14,217 nt of DNA. It comes from Desulfobacteraceae bacterium (lineage in GTDB: Bacteria; Desulfobacterota; Desulfobacteria; Desulfobacterales; Desulfobacteraceae). Positions within the stretch are counted from its first letter, which is position 1; every line of letters starts with the position of its first letter. Both the position numbers and the translations under genes were made by a program. Shown one piece after another: positions 7,898 to 14,217 of the stretch. Below the pieces are notes generated by a model, which ran no database searches, had not been told where the DNA came from, and was given only the letters and a program-made list of their open reading frames with translations. The stretch is from positions 1 through 14,217 of the forward strand of contig JAFLJU010000246.1 in NCBI GenBank assembly GCA_022712835.1, in the 5' to 3' direction.

Positions 7898-8473
7898 ATG
7901 AAAAGAATCGTTTTTCTGGACCGGGACGGGGTGATTAACCAGGACTCTGATGCCTATATCAAAACCCCGGACGAGTTTCATTTTATTCCCAAAAGCCCCC
8001 AGGCCATTGCCCTTCTCACCCAACACGGATTTGATGTCATCCTGATCACCAACCAGTCCGCCATCGGCAGGGGCATGGTCTCCCCATTGGTACTGGATGC
8101 CATATTTAATAAATTAAAAACCGGGGTAAAAGCAGCAGGCGGTCATATCATGGATATCTTTTTTTGTCCCCACACCCCGCAAGCCGGGTGTGATTGCCGC
8201 AAACCCCTTCCCGGACTGATTTTACAGGCCATGGCCACCCACGACATAGATCCTGCCCACTCGTGTATGGTGGGGGACTCTGCCAAGGACATTGAGTGCG
8301 GGCTTTCAGCTAAGTGCAGCAAAAACATTCTGGTGGCTACGGGTAACGGCAGCCAGGCCATAAACACCCTGAAAGAGAAAGGGGTCATCCCTGATTTTTT
8401 TGGAAAAAATCTGTTTGACGCCGCCCTTTGGATCATTAATAACATGAAAAAAGACCACGTAAAAAAAGTATGA
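7898..8473 (+). CDS. gmhB: D-glycero-D-manno-heptose 1,7-bisphosphate 7-phosphatase (HAD family)
   Basis: A 191-residue HAD-superfamily phosphatase of GmhB length. Motif I is FLDRDGVIN, with nucleophile Asp8 and acid/base Asp10. Motif II is ITNQSAIGRG at 50-59. The zinc loop CPHTPQAGCDCRKP has Cys90, His92, Cys98 and Cys100 and is typical of the GmhB/histidinol-phosphatase subgroup. Motif IV is MVGDSAKDI with Asp127 and Asp131. The probable reaction is removal of the C7 phosphate in ADP-heptose synthesis for the LPS inner core. A histidinol-phosphatase role is possible by family, but no his genes are nearby. It lies 19 nt after rlpA and overlaps the recD2 start by 4 nt (ATGA). The ribosome site is weak (ACGGG at 7887-7891). 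Confidence 0.88.
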   Translation: MKRIVFLDRDGVINQDSDAYIKTPDEFHFIPKSPQAIALLTQHGFDVILITNQSAIGRGMVSPLVLDAIFNKLKTGVKAAGGHIMDIFFCPHTPQAGCDCRKPLPGLILQAMATHDIDPAHSCMVGDSAKDIECGLSAKCSKNILVATGNGSQAINTLKEKGVIPDFFGKNLFDAALWIINNMKKDHVKKV

Positions 8474-10776
8474 TTACCATAAAAGGGGTTCTCTCCCGGA
8501 TCACCTATCAGAATCCGGAAAATCATTATACCGTCTGCAAAATACAGGTACAAGGAATCCCCGAGCCCATTACCGTGGTGGGGTATCTTGCCGGGGTGGC
8601 AAAGGGAGAAAGCCTGACCCTGTCCGGCAAATGGATATCCCATCCCAAATACGGGGATCAATTCGAGGCGGTTACCTATCAGGTGACCCTGCCGGCCACG
8701 ATTGCAGGGATCAGACGCTATCTGGGATCGGGGTTGATACAGGGCATCAGCAAAGGGCTCGCCAACCGGATAGTGGACACGTTTAAAGAAGAAACGCTTA
8801 CAATCATCGAGAATGAGCCGGACAAACTGACCACCGTTAACGGAATCGGCAAGGCCAAAAAAGGGCTCATTGAACGGGCCTGGAACAAGCATCACTCGGT
8901 CCGGCGGGTCATGCAGTTTCTCCAGCACCACCAGGTGGGCGCCCTTTATGCCGGTCCTATTTTACAAACCTATGGCACCAATGCTCTGGAGGTTCTCAAG
9001 ACAGACCCCTATCTTCTTGCAAAGGATATCCCGGGGTTTGGGTTCCACGCTGCTGATATCATTGCCCGGAAAAATGGTATTGAACGGGAGGATAAAAAAA
9101 GGCTGGAGGCATGCCTGATCTGCCAATTACTCATGGAGGAAAATGAGGGCCATGTCTATGCCCGAAAATCCGCTCTCTTCACAGCCTGCGCAAGACTCGG
9201 GGGTGTAACCCGAAAATTGTTTGAGCTTCCTCTTATGGAATTGGTAAATTCAAAGGAAGTGGTGGTGGAACCTCCAGAAGAAAAACCAGGAGAAGACACC
9301 GGGCAAGAGCCCGGACAAGAGCCAGGACAAGAGACTGGCCAGATGCCTGATGAGCCCCCCGATGCCCCAGCCCAAAATGCCCAAAATGCAAATGACGCCA
9401 ATGAACAAGACAGAACCCATGTCTATCTCACCAGACTTTTCAGGGCAGAAACCATTATTGCCTCACGCATCAAAGCGCTGTTGACCGTCAAGACCCCCAA
9501 TTACGCCATCAGCGAAGATCAAATAGTTGAAGAGGTGTTGACAACCCTGGCGGTCAAGTTGTCCCGGGAGCAGTTAGATGTGGTCACCCAGGTGCTGGAG
9601 CAGAAAATTGCCGTGATCACCGGGGGGCCAGGCACCGGAAAAACCACCCTGGTCCGGGCCCTGTGCACGGTATTCAAAAAGCTGAACCTGACAGTGGTCC
9701 TGGGCGCCCCCACGGGTCGGGCTGCCCGACGCCTGTCCGAGGTGACCGGGAAAAAAGCCTTTACCCTGCACAAGTTGTTGGGGTTTGACCATGAGAATAA
9801 AAATTTTGATAGAAATATTGCCAATCCGTTGGACCTGGACGTATTTGTGGTGGACGAGGCCTCCATGGTGGATACCCATCTCATGTACCACCTGATCACC
9901 GCCATGCCGGCCATGGCCTGTCTCATCCTTGTGGGGGATACCTTTCAGTTGCCCTCGGTGGGGCCGGGTAATGTGTTGTCCGATGTGATTGAATCTGACA
10001 GGGTGCGGGTATTTTCCCTGACCAAGATTTTCCGCCAGGCCAAGGAAAGCCCCATTGTCATGCACGCCCACAGTATCCGAAACGGCCAAATGCCGGATTT
10101 TAAAGCAGCGACCCCGGAGAAGTCTGAATTTTATTTTATTGAAAACAACACCCCCCAAAAGGTGGTGGAAACCATATTGGAACTGTGCTCAAAAAGGATT
10201 CCAGCCGCCTTTCCCCACATCGGCGAAATCCAGGTACTCACCCCCATGCACAAGGGAGAGGCTGGCACCATCAACCTGAATCAACAGCTCCAGGCCGTGC
10301 TCAATGAGACACAAGAGGGTATAGAAAGTCGGGGGATCACCTTTAAGCTCGGGGACAAGGTGATGCACCTGAAAAATAATTACGAAAAAGATGTGTTTAA
10401 CGGGGATATCGGCCTGGTCCACGACGTCAGCAAGTCCGAAGGGAAAGTGCTGGTGGACTATGACGGTCGAATTGTCGACTATGAGCTGTTGGAACTGGAC
10501 GAACTGACCCTTGCCTATACCATATCGGTTCATAAATCCCAGGGGTCTGAATATTCTGCTGTGATCATCGCTTTAACAACAGCCCATTTTCCCTTGCTCC
10601 AGCGGAACCTTCTCTACACCGCCATGACCCGGGGCAAACATCTGGTCATCATTGTGGGGGCCAGCCGTGCCCTTGAAATTGCCTTTCAAAACAACAAAAC
10701 CGCCCTGCGTCTGTCCGGCCTGAAAAAAAAGCTCATGACCTCGGAACCTTTCTCAACCCCCCCTCCCCTTAAATAA
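8470..10776 (+). CDS. RecD2-like SF1B DNA helicase with an unusual repeat linker
   Basis: A 768-residue protein with the order of stand-alone RecD2. The N-terminal OB-like region (about 1-75) has GVLSRITYQNPENHYTVCKI. A helix-hairpin-helix region at about 80-200 includes VNGIGKAKKGLIE and DIPGFGFHAADIIA. The SF1 helicase core has Walker A GGPGTGKT 385-392, GAPTGRAARRL 412-422, Walker B VVDEASMVD 460-468, VGDTFQLPSVGPG 488-500, the HKSQGSEY motif at 688-695 and LLYTAMTRGKH at 714-724. RecD2 enzymes unwind DNA 5' to 3' and act in repair independently of RecBC. A linker of about 50 residues at 266-315 (EPPEEKPGEDTGQEPGQEPG and onward) lies where family members usually pass straight into the VYLTRLFRAE segment. 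Translation is coupled to gmhB by ATGA overlap. The 3' end overlaps the facing radical SAM gene by 8 nt. Confidence 0.93.
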   Translation: MITIKGVLSRITYQNPENHYTVCKIQVQGIPEPITVVGYLAGVAKGESLTLSGKWISHPKYGDQFEAVTYQVTLPATIAGIRRYLGSGLIQGISKGLANRIVDTFKEETLTIIENEPDKLTTVNGIGKAKKGLIERAWNKHHSVRRVMQFLQHHQVGALYAGPILQTYGTNALEVLKTDPYLLAKDIPGFGFHAADIIARKNGIEREDKKRLEACLICQLLMEENEGHVYARKSALFTACARLGGVTRKLFELPLMELVNSKEVVVEPPEEKPGEDTGQEPGQEPGQETGQMPDEPPDAPAQNAQNANDANEQDRTHVYLTRLFRAETIIASRIKALLTVKTPNYAISEDQIVEEVLTTLAVKLSREQLDVVTQVLEQKIAVITGGPGTGKTTLVRALCTVFKKLNLTVVLGAPTGRAARRLSEVTGKKAFTLHKLLGFDHENKNFDRNIANPLDLDVFVVDEASMVDTHLMYHLITAMPAMACLILVGDTFQLPSVGPGNVLSDVIESDRVRVFSLTKIFRQAKESPIVMHAHSIRNGQMPDFKAATPEKSEFYFIENNTPQKVVETILELCSKRIPAAFPHIGEIQVLTPMHKGEAGTINLNQQLQAVLNETQEGIESRGITFKLGDKVMHLKNNYEKDVFNGDIGLVHDVSKSEGKVLVDYDGRIVDYELLELDELTLAYTISVHKSQGSEYSAVIIALTTAHFPLLQRNLLYTAMTRGKHLVIIVGASRALEIAFQNNKTALRLSGLKKKLMTSEPFSTPPPLK
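9289..9348 (+). repeat. In-frame 12-nt tandem repeat in the recD2-like gene
   Basis: Five 12-nt units follow each other, encoding GEDT, GQEP, GQEP, GQET and GQMP. The three central units (9301-9336) are closely alike, of the type GGACAAGAGCCA. A second short repeat of 9-nt units (type GCCCAAAAT) follows at about 9370-9405 and encodes AQNAQNANDANE. Because unit lengths are multiples of three, gain or loss of a unit would keep the frame and only change linker length. Confidence 0.75.
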
Positions 10777-11791
10777 CCTGTTTTCTCAAGCGGTGAAAAA
10801 TTTCTTCAAAGGGCTCCTGCCCCTCCCGTATTTTCTGGGCCTGTTTTTCAACAAACTGGTGGGTTTGATCATTTTCCATGTCTGACAGTCGCCGGTAGTA
10901 TCCCAGTCGCCGACCCAGGACAAAATTAATCTGGTCGCCTGGATCAAGCCCCAGAAACCGATCCAGAACGGCCAGAAGTTTGGCCTTGTCCCGGGGCAAC
11001 TGCCCCCTAACCTCCATCAACAAATCCACATTGTGATGGTTGGCATAATGGCTTTCAATCCCGGAAAGATTTTCGATCAACAGCCGCTGTTCCCGAATGA
11101 TTTCCGCTTCCGAGGGCAGGGTGAATTTGCCTTCAGCCATCTTTCGGCCCAGATCGGAATCGGACTTCACCCCGATGGTCAACACCCTTATATCATCGGC
11201 GTTTATTTCATTGAGCACCCTGGCCGTTTCAATGGCATGTTCCCTTGAAAGTTCTTTGCCCCCAAGCCCCAAAATGATGAACTGAGTCATGTCCATGCCG
11301 GCTTGTCTGGCCATTTGGGCGGAGCGAATGATGGATTCCGGGGTGATCCCCTTTTTGACATTTTTCAACACCCGGGCAGATCCGGACTCCATCCCGCAAT
11401 ACAACTTGTTCAAACCGGCCTCCCGGATTTTTCCCATGTCACTAGAGCTTTTTTTGACCATGGTCTGGGCTCTTCCATAACTTGAGATCCGCTTCAATGA
11501 AGGAAAGGCCTCTTTAAGGGATTCCAACACCTCAATCAAATCCTTTGTTTCCATGACAAAACTGTCCCCATCCTGTAAGAAACAGGTTTCAAAGGGATGG
11601 CCGCTAAAATAGTCTTTGGCTGCCAGAATATCTTTTTTGATATCCGCCACAGACCGCAGGGAAAATTTCATCTTCTTGTACAGGGTGCAAAAGGTGCATC
11701 TGTTCCAGGGACAGCCCCGGGTGGTACGGATAAGCAAGCTGTCTGCTTCATCCACCGGCCGGATGGGGCCCATTTCAAAGGGGGTGGTCAT
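10769..11791 (-). CDS. Radical SAM protein of unknown function, CX4CX2C cluster motif
   Basis: A 340-residue protein. The 4Fe-4S cluster motif is TRGCPWNRCTFC with Cys27, Cys32 and Cys35, so the first spacing is four residues rather than the standard three. Further radical SAM features are QDGDSF at 73-78 (GGE-like position), YCGMESGS at 131-138 and FIILGLGGKE at 171-180, consistent with a partial TIM barrel to about residue 255. A helical C-terminal region with no second Cys cluster follows. There is no B12-binding, TRAM or SPASM domain, so the substrate cannot be named. A ribosome site (AAGGA, about 5 nt before the ATG) supports the start. It follows the PhnA-family gene on the same strand at a distance of 73 nt and may be co-transcribed. 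Its last 8 nt overlap the recD2-like gene on the other strand. Confidence 0.85.
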   Translation of the reverse strand: MTTPFEMGPIRPVDEADSLLIRTTRGCPWNRCTFCTLYKKMKFSLRSVADIKKDILAAKDYFSGHPFETCFLQDGDSFVMETKDLIEVLESLKEAFPSLKRISSYGRAQTMVKKSSSDMGKIREAGLNKLYCGMESGSARVLKNVKKGITPESIIRSAQMARQAGMDMTQFIILGLGGKELSREHAIETARVLNEINADDIRVLTIGVKSDSDLGRKMAEGKFTLPSEAEIIREQRLLIENLSGIESHYANHHNVDLLMEVRGQLPRDKAKLLAVLDRFLGLDPGDQINFVLGRRLGYYRRLSDMENDQTHQFVEKQAQKIREGQEPFEEIFHRLRKQVI

Positions 11792-11835
11792 GATGATCCT
11801 TCCATTTTTTTGTCTTATCTTATTTATCTTATTTT

Positions 11836-11879
11836 ATTTGTTTTATTTGGATTTTTTATTTGTCTTATTTGGATTTTTT
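11836..11879. repeat. 22-bp tandem duplication across the PhnA-family gene stop codon
   Basis: Two adjacent 22-bp copies, 11836-11857 and 11858-11879, differ at one position (GTTTTA versus GTCTTA). The right copy contains the last codons (KSK) and the stop of the PhnA-family gene at 11865-11867. The left copy lies in the gap toward the radical SAM gene. Further degenerate TTATTT/TTATCT units extend to about 11812, so the spacer is mainly low-complexity A/T. Replication slippage is the likely origin. A 22-bp unit is not a multiple of three. Confidence 0.7.
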
Positions 11880-12446
11880 CACAAATTTGGTTAGAATGAC
11901 AATCTGCTGCCCCTTCACACGGCCCTCAATCTGCTCATGGTTACCTGCCACCAGGGAAATTCCCCGAACCGCTGTCCCTCTTTTTGCAGTAAAGCTGGTC
12001 CCCTTTACATCTAAATCCTTGATCACGGTGATGGTATCGCCGGAAGCAAGCTCAATCCCATTACAGTCCATATACTTGAGTGCCTGCCCCTTAGTTTCTC
12101 CTTCACCCGTGGCCCGGGCCCAGGCCAGAATATCATCTTCCAGATAGAGCATGTCCAGCAGGTTCTGGGGCCACCCCTCACCCTTCAGGCGGGTGAGCAT
12201 CCGCCATGCCATCACCTGAACCGCTGGCACCTGGCTCCACATGCTGTCGTTGAGACAACGCCAGTGAAGCGCCTCCATTTTTTCAGGATTTTCTATTTGC
12301 TCATGGCAGGTTTCACACACCAGCAGGCAACCATCCGCCCCCTGGACTGGGGCCGGAGCAGCTTCATACACCCCCAACCCCTCAATGGCACCGCACAATT
12401 CACATTTAGATTCACTTCGCTCATTTAATACTGCTTCAATATCCAT
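11865..12446 (-). CDS. PhnA/YjdM-family zinc-ribbon protein
   Basis: A 193-residue protein from the ATG at 12446. The frame extends to a TTG at 12458, but GAGGG lies 5 nt before the ATG and overlaps that TTG, so the ATG is the better start. Cys15-x-x-Cys18 (KCELCG) and Cys44-x-x-Cys47 (VCETCH) form an N-terminal zinc ribbon. The C-terminal PhnA domain at about 126-191 has DCNGIELASGDTITVIKDLD, VKGTSFTAKRGT and IEGRVKGQQIVILTKFVKK, the conserved ending of the family. The middle part (about 55-120) is less typical. Despite the name, PhnA-family proteins like this (E. coli YjdM) are not phosphonate-cleaving enzymes, and the cellular role is unsettled. No phosphonate genes are nearby. The gene precedes the radical SAM gene on the minus strand. 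Confidence 0.88.
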   Translation of the reverse strand: MDIEAVLNERSESKCELCGAIEGLGVYEAAPAPVQGADGCLLVCETCHEQIENPEKMEALHWRCLNDSMWSQVPAVQVMAWRMLTRLKGEGWPQNLLDMLYLEDDILAWARATGEGETKGQALKYMDCNGIELASGDTITVIKDLDVKGTSFTAKRGTAVRGISLVAGNHEQIEGRVKGQQIVILTKFVKKSK

Positions 12447-12726
12447 GGTTTCCCTCAAGATCGGCGGTATACCGATATGTTTTATTCATCCACCGGGCGT
12501 TACCCCTGACAATTATTGCCTCAAATATTTAAGGGGTTAAGATAATCCCTTTTTAAAGATTGTCCAATGGGCCGTGTATTTCATGGGTTTCAGGGTATTG
12601 GACCACCGTGTTAAACGGCATAGATTGCTGTGAAAAAACTCAGTCTATAATTAAATTTGTTTTGAAATCCGATATGTATTAAAATACCCTTATTAAAATT
12701 AATCGGAACATTTAAGGAGTTCCCCC
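12447..12726. promoter_or_regulatory. Divergent regulatory region between PhnA-family and GAF-PAS-HisKA genes
   Basis: This 280-nt AT-rich gap carries start signals in both directions. In front of the PhnA-family gene is a perfect 10-bp palindrome, CGGTATACCG at 12465-12474, inside a wider ATCGG/CCGAT dyad. Toward the kinase-like gene are TATAAT at 12646-12651 (with weak TTGCTG at 12625-12630, 15-nt spacer) and the ribosome site AAGGAG at 12714-12719. A hairpin at 12531-12551 and a 7-bp inverted repeat GTCCAAT/ATTGGAC (12562-12568, 12597-12603) lie between. No small gene was recognised here. Confidence 0.45.
12531..12554 (+). terminator. Terminator-like hairpin with no obvious upstream gene
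   Basis: A 9-bp stem (12531-12539 with 12543-12551, one G-T pair) closes a 3-nt loop and runs into a T run at 12550-12554 on the plus strand. That is the shape of a weak intrinsic terminator, but the nearest upstream coding sequence is on the other strand. It could stop a leader transcript or antisense transcription from the PhnA-family gene. The T run is short. Confidence 0.35.
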
Positions 12727-13968
12727 ATGGTGTTACGTAAAGGAAAGTTTAAAAATCTTGGGCTTGCTATTGATGGCAATATACAATCCGACCTTTTAAC
12801 TGCAATAGCCCGCAGTGCAGAAGACCTGACTAATGGCAGGGGCTGGCCAGAGGGAGTCAATAATCTTCTGGGCGATTTGGGTAAAATTACAGGTGTAAGC
12901 AGAGTTTGGATTTTTCAGACATTGGAACTAACAAAAGAGTATATTGTTCAAGATTATACATTTGAATGGGCTTCAAATAAAAAATATATTCAAATAGGGC
13001 TTCCCGCTTTCAACAGATTTAAAACAAAAATCGACCAACCTATTTACAAGGACATGATTGGTAGCAGGATAAAAGGTGAATATCAGAAAGTTATTACCGA
13101 TAAACTACAGGCATCCTGGCTCAAGTCAAATCAGGAAGGACAGAATATAAAATCCATGTTAACTATTCCGATTACCGTTGAGAATGAATGGTGGGGAACA
13201 CTTGGTTTTGATGACTGCGAACGGGAATATGACTGGTCTGATGCAGAAATTGCCTTATTACGTACCACAGCTTTTCTGATTTCAAGTGCTGTTTTAAGGG
13301 ACAGGTTAAGTGCGAAAAGAAAACAGATTGATATACTTCAGAAAATAACCGCATGCAGTGCATGGCAGTATGATATCAGAAGGGGGTATATATGGAGTAC
13401 CTCTGAAATATTTCGATCATCTCCAGGAAAAACAGATAATCTCCAATTTACAATTCGAAGTATACTGAAAAAGATCCATCCAGACGATCGGACAAAATTT
13501 TTAAATATTGTTAAGGATTATTTTAAAAATAAAAAAGACAAATTTCGATGTGACATACAGATTTTAATGGAATGCGGGGACTACCGTTGGGTAGAGGTGA
13601 TAGGAAAGATAAGCAACGACTCTGAAAATAAACATGATCAGCTTGCTGGCATTGCCATAGATATTACAAAGCGCAAAGACGAAGAACAAATAGATAGAGA
13701 AAAAGACCGACTGCAAGGGGCACTTGAACTTTCTGGTGCTGTTTGCCATGAAATGAATCAACCATTGATGAGTATTTCCGGATACTTTGATCTTATTTTA
13801 ATGGATATGTCTGAAAACGACTTGAATTATACGAGAATAAATAAAATTCAAGCCCAGCTGAGACGAATGTCCAATATTACTAAAAAATTAATGAAAATCT
13901 CCAGATATCAAACCAAAGATTATCTAAATAGCAAAATATTGGATCTAAACGAGACATCAAAACATTGA
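12727..13968 (+). CDS. GAF-PAS-HisKA protein lacking an ATPase domain
   Basis: A 413-residue soluble protein. A GAF domain lies at about 20-192 (TGVSRVWIFQ, SMLTIPITVENEWWGTLGFD, DAEIALLRTTAFLISSAV). A PAS fold with PAC-like end is at about 205-320 (WQYDIRRGYIWS, IHPDDRTKFLNIVKDYF, LAGIAIDITKRKDEE). A HisKA domain at about 328-395 has H-box GAVCHEMNQPL with phosphoacceptor His341. The protein stops 72 residues after that histidine (ISRYQTKDYL and a short tail), with no N, G1, F or G2 boxes. Only 114 nt separate its stop from the facing gene, so an ATPase domain is not hidden in another frame. My recollection is that similar short HisKA proteins occur in Desulfobacterota, so it may be a natural form rather than a fragment. 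It probably receives phosphate from, or dimerises with, another kinase (inference). AAGGAG with a 7-nt spacer supports the start. It is very AT-rich (12 of 60 bases G or C at 13501-13560). Confidence 0.85.
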   Translation: MVLRKGKFKNLGLAIDGNIQSDLLTAIARSAEDLTNGRGWPEGVNNLLGDLGKITGVSRVWIFQTLELTKEYIVQDYTFEWASNKKYIQIGLPAFNRFKTKIDQPIYKDMIGSRIKGEYQKVITDKLQASWLKSNQEGQNIKSMLTIPITVENEWWGTLGFDDCEREYDWSDAEIALLRTTAFLISSAVLRDRLSAKRKQIDILQKITACSAWQYDIRRGYIWSTSEIFRSSPGKTDNLQFTIRSILKKIHPDDRTKFLNIVKDYFKNKKDKFRCDIQILMECGDYRWVEVIGKISNDSENKHDQLAGIAIDITKRKDEEQIDREKDRLQGALELSGAVCHEMNQPLMSISGYFDLILMDMSENDLNYTRINKIQAQLRRMSNITKKLMKISRYQTKDYLNSKILDLNETSKH

Positions 13969-14022
13969 TATATCTGTCTGACTGCCAACCGTCGTCATTT
14001 TCATTTTCGGCGCGTCGGCGGA

Positions 14023-14069
14023 GAAGGCAGTGCTTGCTGACAGGGATAATTAATCGTGACTCTGCCTTC
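14023..14069. repeat. 8-bp inverted repeat between convergent genes
   Basis: GAAGGCAG at 14023-14030 pairs perfectly with CTGCCTTC at 14062-14069 around a 31-nt loop, in the 114-nt gap between the kinase-like gene and the homocysteine methyltransferase gene. There is no T run after either arm, so it is not a standard intrinsic terminator. It might still block transcription between the converging genes. Confidence 0.35.
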
Positions 14070-14082
14070 ACCCCAACATTTC

Positions 14083-14217
14083 TTATACGCGAGTCATCAA
14101 CTCATGTATTTTTTTGATATGTGCAGGTCTAGTACCGCAACATCCACCGACAACCATAGCCCCTTCCTGAAGCCATTCACCGGCATATTTAGCATAGGAT
14201 GCCGGATCAAGATCATC
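14083..14217 (-). CDS. Homocysteine S-methyltransferase family protein, C-terminal end (cut by right edge)
   Basis: The minus strand is open from the right edge to a TAA at 14083-14085, giving 44 residues. They include YAKYAGEWLQEGAMVVGGCC followed directly by GTRPAHI. The GGCCGT signature holds two of the three zinc-binding cysteines of the homocysteine methyltransferase fold (MmuM, betaine-homocysteine methyltransferase and the N-terminal module of MetH), and PAHI follows it in the family. The stop soon after shows a protein ending with this domain, so it is not full-length MetH. The likely role is methyl transfer to homocysteine in methionine synthesis or recycling. The methyl donor and full length are outside the window. 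Confidence 0.88.
   Translation of the reverse strand, partial: DDLDPASYAKYAGEWLQEGAMVVGGCCGTRPAHIKKIHELMTRV

Noticed and set aside
9156..9401. Minus-strand Gly/Ser/Pro-rich open frame opposite the recD2 repeats
   Set aside because: It is the mirror image of the repeat-coding linker, with no ribosome site or recognisable domain.
13969..14082. Frameshifted HATPase domain after the GAF-PAS-HisKA gene
   Set aside because: The gap is only 114 nt and none of its frames shows N, G1 or G2 box residues.
13969..14082. Integron attC-like site formed by the inverted repeat
   Set aside because: No RYYYAAC and GTTRRRY core pair flanks the structure, and there is no cassette array or integrase in view.
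1..14217. CRISPR array, tRNA, rRNA, transposase or phage genes
   Set aside because: No regularly spaced direct repeats, tRNA-like cloverleaf, rRNA segment or mobile-element protein was recognised by reading both strands.

Overview
The window reads as a chromosomal segment of a Gram-negative anaerobe, most likely a Desulfobacterota (Desulfobacterales-like) bacterium. This is inferred from the style of the proteins (soluble PAS hybrid kinases, an HD-GYP protein with a periplasmic sensor, a PhnA protein, a radical SAM protein with a CPWNRC motif) and from outer-membrane and LPS functions (Lnt, RlpA, GmhB). No rRNA or other phylogenetic marker is present, so the placement is tentative.

Left part (1-3897): the 5' portion of lnt (apolipoprotein N-acyltransferase) runs off the left edge on the minus strand. 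It is divergent from a cytoplasmic PAS-HisKA-HATPase-REC hybrid histidine kinase on the plus strand. That gene converges, with only 2 nt between stop codons, on a minus-strand membrane HD-GYP protein (predicted c-di-GMP phosphodiesterase).

Middle (3898-10776): a gap holding a 62-nt four-armed palindrome and a good sigma70-like promoter leads into a tight plus-strand cluster: hsp20, lon, rlpA, gmhB and a recD2-like helicase. Spacings are 22 nt, 4-nt overlap, 19 nt and 4-nt overlap, so this is very probably one operon. It joins a small heat-shock chaperone and the Lon protease with cell-envelope upkeep (RlpA, heptose phosphatase) and DNA repair (RecD2). The helicase carries an unusual Gly/Gln/Glu/Pro-repeat linker.

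Right part (10769-14217): a minus-strand pair, a PhnA-family zinc-ribbon protein followed by an uncharacterised radical SAM protein, faces the operon. The radical SAM gene overlaps the recD2 3' end by 8 nt. A 22-bp perfect-period duplication straddles the phnA stop codon. Then comes an AT-rich plus-strand gene for a GAF-PAS-HisKA protein that has a phosphoacceptor histidine but no ATPase domain. The last 44 codons of a homocysteine S-methyltransferase enter from the right edge on the minus strand.

Two signalling genes (HD-GYP and the kinase-like gene) are visibly more AT-rich than the central operon, which suggests a different history. No tRNA, rRNA, CRISPR array, transposase or prophage gene was seen. 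The strongest candidates for something unusual are the ATPase-less HisKA protein, the palindromic element at 3983-4044, and the repeat-bearing RecD2 linker.
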